A stretch of 64,000 nucleotides of DNA, taken from assembly GCA_038025085.1 (NCBI GenBank), contig CM076143.1:15299501-15363500 (forward strand), given 5' to 3'. This stretch comes from Tetragonia tetragonoides (Eukaryota; Streptophyta; Magnoliopsida; Caryophyllales; Aizoaceae). Below the pieces are notes generated by a model, which worked only from the letters and a program-made list of their open reading frames with translations, made no database searches and was not told where the DNA came from. Position numbers and translations under genes: made by a program. Below, in pieces: positions 22,001 to 33,900 of this stretch (positions are counted from its first letter, which is position 1; each line of letters starts with the position of its first letter).

Positions 22001-22132
22001 GTTTAATGGAAAAAATTTTCTTTGGTTGCAACAACAAATGAAATTTTGGCTAACCGAATTAGGTTTGTTTTTTGTGATTGATAATGGACTTAAAGAAAAA
22101 AGTGCCTCTACTAGTACAACACCTAGTAAGGG

Positions 22133-22197
<65 letters not shown>

Positions 22198-22900
22198 CCG
22201 AAAAGGATGATATTGGTGACAAAGATATTTTGTGTCATGGTCGAATTTTAAGTGCTCTCTCTGATAATATTTATCGTATTTTTTGTCATACCAAAACTTC
22301 AATTGAATTGTGGAAAGCTTTGATCTTAGATATGGAATCGCTGAAAAGAGTCTTACTAGAGTGTCTATTTATGATTGGTTGGAATTTCAAATGGTTGATA
22401 ATAAAAGTGTTTCCGACCAAATTACTGATTATGAGAATTTGATTTATGAAATGAAATTGAAGGGGATTGAACAGTGAATCTGTCTATGTGTCTTTTTTGA
22501 TTAATAAGTTGCCTCCTTCATGGTCCGATTTTGCTCAAAAGTTAAGGCAAAAGCCGGATGGTCTTACTCTTGATAATTTATTTGTTGCTTTGAGAATAGA
22601 AGATAAACATAGGTCTTCTAAGTGTCAAGTCCAAAAATCCGAAATCCGATTTTCAGGCCAAGGCCCTTATTGTTGGAAATTCTTATAAACCTAGGCCTTC
22701 TAATTTTAAGAAAAATGGTCATAAAAGGTTTGGTAACAACAAGCCTAATAACAATATGGCTAGAGATAAAAATAAGGGTCAAGCCTAGTGTTGGGTATGT
22801 GGGAAGACGAACCACATCGCAAAAAATTGCTTCCTCCGCCAGGGTCAGAAGAACAAAGAGTCTAGAACCCCAACACCTTCCAAGCCTCAAGCTAATATGG
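22001..22900 (+). pseudogene. copia gag and zinc knuckle, degenerate
   Basis: The gag core is visible as NFLWLQQQMKFWLTELGL, DILCHGRILSALSDNIYRI and TSIELWKALILD. A (ACT)n run at about 22,133-22,195 adds some 20 threonines. After 22,330 the continuation (SIYDWLEFQMVDNKSVSDQI) is in another frame and ends in TGA. A later frame gives LINKLPPSWSDFAQKLRQK. The zinc knuckle CWVCGKTNHIAKNC at about 22,790 is preceded by an in-frame TAG. At least two frameshifts and two stops make gag unusable. Confidence 0.85.
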
Positions 22901-22984
22901 TGACTGTGGGGGTTACCTCCGATTCCCCGGCTGACAGGTATTTTGTTAGTAGCCCAGAGTTAAATGTTGTTTTTAACTCAAATG

Positions 22985-23340
22985 ATTGGTTTGTAGATTC
23001 TGGGGCTAATGTTCACGTGTGCGCTGATAAAAAATTATTTTCATTGTATTAGGTATCGGGCACAAGAATTGTGAGCATGGGGAATGGGAGTGTAGCTCGC
23101 GTCTTAGGAGAAGGCCCTATCAAAATAGAGTTGTCGTCCGGAAAAACACTTGTCTTAGATTGTGTCTTTCATCTTCCGGATATTAGAAAAAATTTGATTA
23201 GTGCGTCTTTATTAATTCTTAATGGTTATCGAGTTGTTCTTGAGTCCAATAAAATTGTAATCTCTAAACATGGTGTTTTTATTGGTAAAGGTTTTTTGTT
23301 TAATGGTTTGTTAGATAAGTGTAATGCATTCTTCCAGTAA
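22985..23340 (+). pseudogene. copia protease
   Basis: WFVDSGANVHVCADKKLF gives the D-S-G-A active site of the aspartic protease. An in-frame TAG (about 23,050) interrupts it, and the rest continues from about 23,071 to 23,340 (LSSGKTLVLDCVFHLPDIRK, the usual protease C-terminal half). Confidence 0.85.
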
Positions 23341-24055
23341 TGGAATGTCTTCTTCATCATTGTGTGTTGCTAATAATGTTGAATCTTGTGATATGTGGCA
23401 TGCTCATCTTGGTCATGTGAATCGTAATACCATGAAAAGAATGATGAATTTAGATCTTATTCCTAAATCTAATATTAATATGAAAGATAAATGTCAAATT
23501 TGTGTGGAAGCCAAACAACCTAGAAAATCCTTTAAGTCGGTTGAGAAAAATACAAAGTTACTTGAATTGGTTCATAGTGATATTTGTGATAGTAATCATG
23601 TTTTGACTCGTGCTGGTAACCAATATTTTATTACTTTTATTGATGATTTTTCTAAGCATTGTTATGTTTATCTAGCTAAACATAAAAGTGAATTGTTTGA
23701 TAAGTTTAAAATTTATAAAGCTGAAGTTGAAAATCAATTAGAGAAGAAAATTAAAATTTTACGTTCCGATAGAGGTGGTGAGTATGCTCTTACTGATATG
23801 ATAGAAATTTGTGAGGAACAAGGTGTTAGACTTGAAAAATCTCCCTCGTATGGACCTCAATCTAATGGAGTTGCGGAAAGAAAAAATAGAACTTTATTAG
23901 ATATGTTGAATGCTATGTTAATTAGTTCCGGTTTGCCAAAAAATTGTTGGGGAGAAGCTTTATATTTTGCTTGTATGATTCTTAATAGAGTTCCTTACAA
24001 ACATTCCGATAAAACTCCTTATGAATTGTGGAAGAATAGAAAAGCCTTCCCTTAA
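23324..24055 (+). pseudogene. copia integrase
   Basis: A 243-residue frame with the HHCC zinc finger (WHAHLGHVNRNTM, then CQICVEAK) and the DDE core: first Asp in VHSDICD, second in the LRSDRGGEY segment and the Glu in GVAERKNRTLLDM. The domain itself looks intact. It overlaps the start of the reverse-transcriptase frame, which begins at about 24,021 in a different frame, so the polyprotein is broken at about 24,050. Confidence 0.9.
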
Positions 24056-25508
24056 ATTTTTCAAAGTGTGGGGGTGCTTAGCTAAGGTTAATATTCCTAT
24101 AGTTAAGAAAAGAAAATTTGGTCCAAAAAATGTGGATTGTGTGTTTGTTGGATATTCTTTGAATAGCACTACTTATAGATTTTTGGTGATAAATTCTACT
24201 GTTCCTGAGATTTCTAATAATACTATTATGGAGTCTAGAGATGCGGTTTTCTTTAAGGATATTTTTCCTTTGAAAGACAAAGTTTCTAGACCAATTACTG
24301 AGACCTCTTCCACTATAGATGTGAATCGTGCTAGTACCTCTAATAATACTAGTGAAGAACAAATTGAACCTAAGAGGGGTAAAAGAAATAGAAAGGCTAA
24401 AGATTTTGGTGATGACTTTTATACCTTTTTGCTTGAAGATGATCCTAAGACTTATAAAGAAGCAATGATGTCGGTTGACGCTCCGTTTTGGAAAGAAGTC
24501 ATAAATGATGAAATGAACTCCCTTTTAGTTAATAAAACTTGGGTGTTGAGTGATCTTCCCCCTGGTTGTAGAACACTTGGGTGTAAATGGATTTTCAAGA
24601 AAAAATTGAGACCCGATGGTTCTATACAAAAATACAAGGTTAGACTTGTTATTAAAGGTTATAATCAGATTCCCAGTGTAGATTTTTTTGATACTTATTC
24701 ACCTATTTCTAAAATTACTGCTATTAGAATATTGATTGATATTGCTTCTGTTTATAAATTAGAAATTCAGCAAATAGATGTTAAAATCGCTTTCTTAAAT
24801 GGTGATTTAGAAGAAGAGATTTATATGGACCAACCGGAAGGTTTTGTTGTACCTGGGCAAGAAAAGAAAGTTTGTAAGCTTGTAAAATCTCTTTATGGAT
24901 TAAAACAAGCTCCTATGCAATGGCATGAAAAGTTTGATAGTGTTATGCTCTCTAATGGTTTTTATATTAATAAAGGTGATAAGTGTGTTTACATTAAGCA
25001 AGTTGATAATGCTTATGTTATTCTTTGCCTTTATGTTGATGATATTTTAATTTTTGGTACTAATATGGATGTCATTAACGACACCAAAAAATTCTTGTCG
25101 AGTAACTTTGATATGAAAGATCTTGGCCCAATTGATGTTATTTTGGGAATGAAGTTGGTAAGAGACAGTAATAGAATTGCATTGACCCAATCTCACTATG
25201 TTGACAAGTTGTTGAAAAAGTTTAATTATTTTGATGTGAGTCCGGTTTCTCTACCTTATGATCCAACACTTAAATTGAAAAAGAATAAAGGTGAAGGTAT
25301 TTCACAACATAAGTATGCCCAAATTATTAGATCATTGTTGCATTTGATGAATCATACTAGACCGGATATTGCATATGCCGTTGGTAGATTGGGTAGATAT
25401 ACACATAGTCCTAATGCTTTCCATCGGGATGCGTTGGAAAAATTGTTTAGATATTTAAAAGGGACTATGAGTTATGCAATTCATTACACTGGTTTTCGCA
25501 TGTATTAG
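24021..25508 (+). pseudogene. copia reverse transcriptase
   Basis: A long open frame (495 residues) covering the integrase C-terminus and the reverse transcriptase. Visible blocks are KTWVLSDLPPGCRTLGCKWI, QQIDVKIAFLNGDLEEEIYM, LVKSLYGLKQAPMQWHEKF and the catalytic LYVDDILIFG. Reverse transcriptase copies the element RNA to DNA. The frame ends at 25,508, just before RNase H, which continues in another frame. Confidence 0.92.
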
Positions 25509-25981
25509 AAGGTTATTGTAATGCTAATTGGATCACAGACTCTGATGAAACTAAATTAACCAGTGGCTATGTTTTTACTTTGGCAGGTGGTGCCGTATCT
25601 TGGAAATCGGCAAAACAAACTATTATATCAAGGTCCACCATGGAGGCAGAATTAGTGGCCTTAGATGCCGCTAGTACGGAAGCAGAATGGATTAAAAGTT
25701 TCTTAAATGATCTTTCGTTATTGCCTAAGTCGGTTCCTCCTATATCTATGCACTGTGATAGTCAAGTTGCTATAGCCAAAGCTAAGAGCAAAAATTATAA
25801 TGAAAAAAGGAGGCATTTAACTGTGAGGCATAAATCTATAAGACATTTAATTTCTCATGGTGTGATTTCTTTTGATTTTGTCAGGTCAGAGAATAATATT
25901 GCGGATCCGCTCACGAAGGGACTGACGCGTCAGCAAGTTATTCAATCATCGAGGGGAATGGGATTGGAGCCTATTAATTAA
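25509..25981 (+). pseudogene. copia RNase H
   Basis: Continues with SDETKLTSGYVFTLAGGAV, STMEAELVALDAASTEAEW and MHCDSQVAIAKAKSKN, the acidic catalytic positions of copia RNase H, and ends GMGLEPIN at 25,981. The first dozen residues lie just before the frame that starts at 25,580. The domain appears intact. Confidence 0.9.
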
Positions 25982-26552
25982 GTCACCACAGTGGACACCC
26001 GTCTTCGGAGGTATGGAGATCCCATGAACGAAGTTCAACGGGTAACAATGAAACTGTGAGTGAGGTGACTTGGAAGAGCACAAATATTATTTTTAATATA
26101 TTTTGAGCGGGAAAATTCCGGGTCCCATTCCTATGGTGAAGGTGCTCTTCATGTGACGTTTGAGGTTGAGATAATCTCTTAATGAACCTAAAGGCAATTG
26201 TTGCGGGTAGTTGGTCATAAACTACTCTTGGAGGGTTCACCTAAGTGAGCGTGGTGGTGGGGTCGCCACTATGGGAAAATGGGCTACTCCCGAACGACGC
26301 TCATGGTACAAGATTCCTGCGCATGACCGTAAAGCACACCACTGATAGAACCATAATGATACCCGTGCCATGTGTGTGGTGAGTTGAAGTCTAATCACAA
26401 GGACTTAGATCAAGACATTCACGCCTCTATTGTTTCTTTAGATGGAGACTCACTAATACTAAGTGTAGGTTCAATTCAAAAGGTACCTTACACCTATTAC
26501 ATGGTAGTATATGCTCAAGTTATTCAAAATATTATAATTGAATTTTAAATCA
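25982..26552 (+). other. copia 3' untranslated region
   Basis: About 570 bp between the end of RNase H and the 3' LTR, without open reading frames. No convincing polypurine tract is visible directly before the LTR. Confidence 0.7.
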
Positions 26553-27367
26553 TGTTGGGAATTATTGGAAAAAATATTCTAATGATTTAAAATTCCTTTT
26601 TATTAGTAAACTCTTTCTTACTGATATTAGTTGTTTCCAAACTATTGCCGTTGCATATATTGATACTAGCTAGTGGTGGTTTTATGACAATTTAATATTG
26701 GTTTAATGTGGGAGAAGTGATCTAAAGCCCTACTGTTACTAGTATTTGAAAATAACTGTACGTTATTTTCTTTATTGCAAAAGGAGCCAATATTATATAC
26801 ATTCATTAGCTACTTTATTTTACTGATTGCTGGAGATTGATTCCAATAAGTAACGCTTCTCTTTTACTGGGATTTGGAACGGTAAAATGATATCTCAACA
26901 GCTAGCAATTAATTCATGGTGTATATATATATAGTGGGCTAGCTGAGATGGAAAAAGGCATCAGTAACATATATCTGCTTTGAAGTATTTCGAACACTAA
27001 ACATCAGCTTCCTACTTACCACACAAAATACTTACAAAGTTATATGTTTTATTTTATTTCATTCCTCCACAAATAATTTAAGCATTTTAGGTATCAGTTG
27101 GTTCGGGGATTTCTCTTGCTGTCACCGAAGAAATCCAACGGGTTGTCGAATCTTGAGAGAGGGCCGCAACTTAAAGTTTACTGGTGCAGCGGGGGCGTTT
27201 CCTCTCTAAAGAGAGCGAGCGCTTAAGCGTGCTTCGACCTAGGTTACTCTAAACTTGACTCTGTTTATTTTTATCGTTGGCTTATATTGTTATTGTGTTG
27301 TTGTTAGCTTCCTAAATTAGTAGAATTTCCCGCTTGTGATTTTATTTTGCTTATAATTTTTCTAACA
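26553..27367 (+). repeat. copia 3' LTR
   Basis: 815 bp, TGTTGG...CTAACA, nearly identical to the 5' LTR. Followed by the target duplication AAGTT. Confidence 0.9.
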
Positions 27368-27372
27368 AAGTT

Positions 27373-28148
27373 TTGATCCGAATTGAATTTTGTGTTGTTC
27401 AAATTCTTTGGATTGAATTAATTTGAGTGGATGCTGAAATAAACGTATTCTCTTTAAGAAAGCGAAAGGCCAATAGCGGTAGATCGGTAGTTTTGACGAT
27501 GTGTGTCTTTTTGTAGAGGAGCAAATCTTCCCCTTTTTGTTTTCTTGAAGCAGAGCAGTGTAAAACGCCATTGAATTTGGCGTCTCTTAGGTATAAGACG
27601 CCACTTTAGTTGGCGGCTCTCTGAAAAAGACGCCCAATAACATGGTAGGTTTGGTTCGATTACATTCCCGTCAAACACGATGACGTGAACGGTATTCTCG
27701 CAATAGTTTTGTCCAGGCCATCTGAGATTTTGTTTAATTTTTGCCCATCCCATACAAAAATCATACTAAAAAGTAAGTCTATCCAAACTTCTTTTCTTTC
27801 TCTTTTTTTTTTTTATGGTTTTTGTCTACTACAAAAGTCAAAAACTCCCCAAAACTAAGATTCCTTTTAAAAGATCTCAAAACTTGATGCCAAACATTGC
27901 CTTTATCTAATCTGGATGAGGAGTAAGTTGCCCCAACTCCCAAGGCAGTGTGGAGAAAATCCCCCTAATCACCAATTTGTCAATTCACCAATGCTCAAGT
28001 CAGGGTAGTGACTATTGTCACAAAAAAAAAAAAAAAAAAAAAAAAGGAAAAAAAAGGAGAAGTCAGGGTTGTGGTTGAAAAATATTATACTCCCCTAGAC
28101 ATCCAATTGAATACGGCGATGGCATGTATGTTGGATTATGCCAAATAT
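27373..28148. repeat. Right part of the GGCGTCT-motif repeat, then unassigned DNA
   Basis: 27,560-27,640 carries GGCGTCT/AGACGCC motifs in alternating orientation. From about 27,770 the DNA is unassigned, with an A-rich tract at 28,021-28,044. Open frames on the minus strand here have no recognisable domain. Confidence 0.4.
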
Positions 28149-28411
28149 TCTACTTCCTCCGTTTTATAAATATGCTTACATTTTCTCTTTCACGGTCTCC
28201 AATGCACCACTTTGACCGTAGATAATTGTAATTATATGCATATCTAAATTATAAAATTATAATTTTTCGAAAGTATTCTTTAAAATGAATCTAACAAGGC
28301 TATTTTTACATTATAAATATTTGTATTTTTTCACTAATTCATGGTCAAAGTTTGTGAACTTTAACATTTAAAAATGAAGTGGAAACATCTTGGTGAAACA
28401 GATTAAGTATA
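28149..28411. mobile_element. Stowaway-like MITE, diverged ends
   Basis: Left end CTTCCTCCGTTTTATAAATA, right end CAGATTAAG next to TA, poorly but recognisably inverted. It directly abuts the mariner element starting at 28,414. Confidence 0.5.
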
Positions 28412-28889
28412 TACTCCCTCTGTTCATGTCAAACACTCCCATTTCATTTTGGACCAAAAACCAATGCATGTACTTTTTGACATATGCTTTCCTCTTATAC
28501 CCTCCATATTGTTTGTTAATCATAAGTGTGAATTGTTGATTAACAACTTAATTGGGTGTGTTAAATAGCTAAATTCTGTTAACATGTGATTAATTATTTA
28601 ATGAGGAGAGAGAAAATTGATTGGCTCATTTATTTTTTGGCGGCAATTGTTTTTAAGGAGAGAGAATTTTTTTTTTTTTTTTTTTTTTTAAGAATTCAGA
28701 AGAGAGGAAGTTATGCTGACATTATAACTTGGCATTTTTTTTTCAGTTGAGGAGAGAAGAAATGATAGACTTTGAGAGAGAAGGGAATGTTTACTGAGTG
28801 TTCAACATATTCAAGTGATAATAATAATTCCTCATTTCATTGATAAACTTCCAAGTACTCTTACATCACAAATGTTGTGACAGAATTTT

Positions 28890-29080
28890 TTTGGGGGGTT
28901 TTACATTTCCCACCAAAAATCTCAAACAAAGAATTGAAAAACAAAAACCTAAAAATTTGATATTTTGGGGGTCTTTCATTTATTCCCACCTAAAATCTCA
29001 AACGTAAAATTGAAAAACTAAAAGTTAAAAATTTGATATTTTGGTGGTCTTTCATTTTCCCACCAAAATGAAATTTACAA
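28890..29080. repeat. Short tandem repeat in the mariner leader
   Basis: Two to three imperfect copies of a roughly 75-bp unit containing CCACCAAAATCTCAAAC-like and ATTTGATATTTTGG segments, upstream of the transposase start. Confidence 0.7.
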
Positions 29081-29404
29081 AAGATACACTAAATTACATT
29101 TTTAGATTATTTCCCTCCAAAAGTTCTTCCTCTTGAAATTTCTTCTAGTGTTGGGCGGACTTCAAATATTCACAACACTTCAAATTTTCAGAACTCTTGA
29201 AATATCCAGCAGCACTTCAAAAATTCAGCAACATTTCAAAATTTCAACTCCCTCCAAAATTTCATCAACTCTTGAATTTCCGTTTGCTTTCCTTACAAAT
29301 ATCAAACACATTCATGAGCAAACAGCACACTGAAGCAAAGAAAACTCACAAAATCAGTAAAGAAAACTCACAAAAACAGCAAAGAGAACTCACCAAAAAT
29401 TAAC

Positions 29405-30951
29405 ATGTCCAACATTGAAAATCATCAAAATATTCCCTACCATGATCCTTTCATAGAAGATCTCACAAACTCTGATTTAAACAACAATTACTTCATTGAA
29501 GATCTCACTTTACACAATGAAGATGAAGATGGTCATGAAGAAGAATAAGAAACAGAACCAAATCCTGCTGAAACACAACCACAAACTACAACACAAGAAC
29601 TCAATTCTGCTGAAACACAACCAGAAATAGTACTCCCAAACACCAAAAACACCAGAACCAACAAACAGTCCAAGCTCAGCAACTTTCAAAGGCAGCTCAT
29701 TGTTCAAGAGTTGCTCAAGAATATGAACAATGGTAAGCTAAAACATGGGATTCAGAAGCAAGTAGCAGCACAATTTCAAGTGGAAAGGCATTGTATCAAG
29801 AAGAATTGGGACAAAGCAAAAACTCAAATGGAGAGTTCAAATTTGATTGATGTTAGAAGACAATACCAAAACAGTGGGCACAAGAGAAAACCATTTGATT
29901 TGGAACCACTCAAAAAGCTTGATCCATGGTTCAGACGCAACCTAAGGGTCCTTGCTTTCAACCTCGAGTGTTCAACAACAACATGCTATAGACTTTACAA
30001 GAAGGGTGAAATCAGAGCTGCCACAAATGCAATCAAACCACATCTTACCCCGGAGTATCAAAAAAAAAGGTTAGAGTGTTGTTTGAGCAAGTTACATTAT
30101 GACCACATATATAGAAATCCAACTTTTTAGGGTATGTATGATGTTATTCATATATATGAGAAATGGTTTTATTTAACCAAACCAAAAATTAGATATTATG
30201 GGCTGCCAGGACAGGAAGAGGTTTATAGGCATGCTAAATCAACTTCTTTCATAACTAAAGTGATGTTCTTAGCTGCAATAGCTAGACCAAGGTATAATGA
30301 TGGTGTATGCACATTTGATGGAAAAATTGGCATATTTCCATTAACATATACAGAGCCAGCAAAGAGGAATTCAATCAACAGGCCTAAAGGCACATTAATC
30401 ACAAAGGCTATCCAATGAGTGACAAAGGAGGTCACAAGGAAGATTATGATAGAACAACTACTTCCAGCAATAGGAGAAAAGTTTCCCACAGATGACAATA
30501 ACACCATCTTCATCCAACAAGACAATGCCAAGCCACATATTCAGCCATAGGATCACATATTTCTGCATGCAGTACAACAAGGTGGATATGACATTGGTAT
30601 CATAAACCAACCAGCCCAAAGCCCCGACATGAATGCCTTAGACTTGGGTTATTTCAACTCTTTGCAATCCAAACAATATCAACACCCAACAAGAACAATT
30701 GACGAGCTTGTTGAAGTTGTTGTCAAGGCATATTGGGAAATGGAACCAGATAAAATCAACAAAGTGTGGCTTAACTTGCAATATTGCATGAATGAAGTCA
30801 TAAAATGCAAAGGAACAAATCATTACAAAGTTCCACATGTTGGGAAGGACAGATTACAAAAGGCTGGTGAACTACCCACTATGATATGTCCTAATTATGA
30901 AGACACTGAGGCGGCAAGAAAATGGTTACAAGATGGGCTAGTAAATGCAGC
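29405..30951 (+). pseudogene. Mariner transposase, main part, inactive
   Basis: One frame from ATG 29,405 with in-frame stops at 29,546 (TAA), 30,128 (TAG), 30,416 (TGA, where tryptophan is plausible) and 30,548 (TAG) and no frameshift. The N-terminal half has helix-turn-helix-like segments (SNFQRQLIVQELLKNMNNGK, then QVAAQFQVERHCIKKNWDKA). The catalytic core shows VIHIYEKWFYLTK, where the usual first Asp of H-I-D-E-K-W is Tyr (30,155-30,157), then IQQDNAKPH (Asp at 30,521) and NALDLGYFNS (Asp at 30,641), 39 residues apart, the plant DD39D type. The C-terminus is cut by the LTR at 30,952. Confidence 0.92.
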
Positions 30952-33900
30952 TGTAACACCCCAGATTTTGGGACCAATAAAACTTTTATAAATCAATAAT
31001 ATTTACAACAGCAGAAGACTTCTATACAAAATCCAGGGCATTATCTCCACACTCACTCCAACGAATGAGTGCAAGGCTAAACGATACAACTCTCAACAAC
31101 TCAATAGTACAATAAATGACTATTCATTACAAATGATGAACACAAAATATACAAGACCAACTTCTTGGTAGCTCTATCTGATCGTCCAAACTTGATCTTC
31201 AATGCAACCTATTAGCCAATCACCAATCTACTCCCCCATGCAAACGAATTTCGCATAGGTTCATCATAGGTCCACCATTGAAGAGAAATTGACAACAAAC
31301 ACACGTAGCACAAAAGCAACCAGTCAGCAAAGTTGAGTAACTCAACATTTCATCGAACAATATACGAATTCATAATTTCATATGAATGTATTTAAAAGCT
31401 ACAAGTGCAATTGTGTCACATAATCAATACACAACTTAGGTCTTCTTAGACCGTACACTCAATCTCAAAGGATATAACTATAACCTTTCAAATCCAAATG
31501 CTCTTGAATACCAATTTGCTAATCACTCAATTAGCCCAAAACTTGTGCCATTTGTTCTTGGTCATCAACTCCACTACAACAGAATTTACCTTTCATAACA
31601 CTTGAAACATAACGCTTATAGAAAGAATGTTATTGTAGAATATGCGGAATTTTCATTAATTTAGCTAAATAGCGTTTTTACCAAAAACGCTGTGTGTCTC
31701 ATAGATAACAAGAACACTTCTATAGAAAACCGCTATAAGCGAAAACCGCTATAAGCGAAAACCACTATGACGTTTTTGTTAGAAGTGCTATCTATGTCGT
31801 TTGGTGAAAAATGATCCTTTTATTTATTTTCGTTTGGAGGTAGTTTGTAAATCTGATTGCAAATTCCCAAATCCCACCATTGTTCGCCCTACCTTCACTC
31901 TCTCTCTCTCTCTCATCAACCAAACCTCTCTCCCCCAGCACCTCTGGGGCCAAATTCGCAGCGACTATCCGGCCATCTGCAGGTTCATCTCTCGTTCATC
32001 CCTTGTCATGCTGAATTCGAGGATAGGGTTTCAGCCATCAGTCATCGCCACTTATTATCGCCCATTGTTCATCCAATTTCGTGAAGTTAGGGTTTTTATT
32101 TTGGTAATTTTAATTGCTTATTGTTGAGATTGATTACTGTTCATTGAAAAGCAAGTAATTATCGTGTCTCAGGTTCGGTTTCCTTGAGCTATGATTATTG
32201 GTCTGCTGTTATTGATGAAATTGGGTGTTTGAATCAACAGAGGATTCAGATTTTTATGTCGTTGTCATTGCTAGGATTCTTGGGGCTGCTCTTGTTCTGC
32301 CTATTTATTAGGAAGTTAAATTTGATTTTGGTGAGTAAAGTAACAAGTTTGGTTCAATTTGGGTAGTTTTTTGCAATTCTTTGATCACTATTTGATTTGG
32401 GTGTATGAATCTGTTGCACTTCTTGAATTGCTTTACTTTAGTTCACCTGAACTTGTTCTTGGAACAATAAATTTGTGGGTTATTGTTTATCTGTTGCATG
32501 CTATTGTGTGTTTTTTTTCTTTTTTCTTTTTAACGTTTTGCTTTCTTGAGAAAATACAATGTACAGCTTAAGTTGTGGCAAATTCTTGTTTTCTGTTCAC
32601 ATTTTTGATATGGCACCATGGAGTTATGTTTGTTACAATCTGGATGTCCTAAACCCCGCCAAAATTCTCACTATTACTTAATTTTCTGTTTCATGATTAG
32701 CAAAAGGAAATTCAGTGTTTTATCTGTGTTTGGTTCCTGCAGCTAAATGATCCTTGTTTGTCCTAAAAGGGTTACATTCTAATCTCTCTAATAATCTCCC
32801 CCCTGGTTTTTAGAAGCTCAAATGCAAGGTACCTAAAATGAACTCAAAACCTAAATGTCAACCAAAAAAGCATAAGATGTTTTACGGTTGAAATCTCTTT
32901 GGATCTTCAGGTAGTCATGCTCGGACCCAAATACGATGGAAAAATCCATGAGGAGCAAAGCACTAGTCTGAATACCTGACTAGGATATATAATCAACATG
33001 AGCTACATGCAACGCGTCTTGCTAGCCTTAAATGCATTTGAAGTGGCTAGGTACATTTACAGACTAATTGTTTACTTTGACTGTGAGAAGGAACTATATA
33101 TACTGTACTGATAATATTGAATGATGAAGATTATGAGAAGGAACTAATCTTGTCAATTTTCCTTTGAGGAATGACAATAAAAGGTACATTATATTTACCT
33201 TAAATAATCTTCTCTCAGGTTTACTTGGCAATTGTATTTTTTTTGATAATTATAATCCTTCCTTGCAACTTTCATTATTACATGTACAAGTACTATTTAC
33301 ACTAAGCTATACAGGTCTAATTGATAATTTGTCGCTGAAAAGAATGGACTACTATTGTATAGAGGGAATTTGACCCTCGTATTGATGCAATTATGCAATA
33401 CAAGCTATACTAGACGAGAAAAGACCTTATTCAGATGGAAAATTAAACATCTGCAAGACTGTGCAGAATTTTTATATCCAAAGCTAAATTCCATTGCAAA
33501 ATGTCTGACTTTTTTGTAGTGTGCAAGTTCCTGAGAAGCCAAGGACATGGAACTCCCCCAAGGATATGAATATGTCCACAACCTCTTAAATGATCTATAT
33601 GTCAAAAACAGGTCTGAGTATGATCCTGCCTCCATGTCTGAATGCCATTTGTGATGCCAATTTGCTCAAAATTGATAGTCTGCAGGTCTTCATGCCCCTT
33701 TCCAGAGGTTCTACACAACGACATCGGGTATTATACACGTTTTGTGGCCCTTGCTCTTGCTACTGAGTACTGACCTGGAGTAGAGCTCCCTCATACTGTG
33801 AGGATGAAGAATCCCAGCTGAAATCTATGCGCATAACCTTCTAAACAAACTGTTCCCAACTCTCTTTGCTGTCCATGTAGATGCACGATCTAGAGCACTG

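Larger units (their letters stand above)
21114..27367 (+). mobile_element. Complete Ty1/copia retrotransposon, inactive
   Basis: Bounded by two LTRs (21,114-21,915 and 26,553-27,367), each TGTTGG...CTAACA, and by a perfect 5-bp target duplication AAGTT (21,109-21,113 and 27,368-27,372). Internal order is gag, zinc knuckle, protease, integrase, reverse transcriptase, RNase H. The LTRs differ at roughly twenty positions plus small indels, so insertion was not very recent. Gag has a frameshift and stops, and protease contains a stop, so it cannot move on its own. Just after the 5' LTR there is no TGGTATCAGAGC-like primer site, which is unusual for copia. Confidence 0.95.

Noticed and set aside
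22026..22222. Poly-threonine or poly-valine proteins
   Set aside because: The (ACT)n run in copia gag makes these; the minus-strand frame is a shadow.
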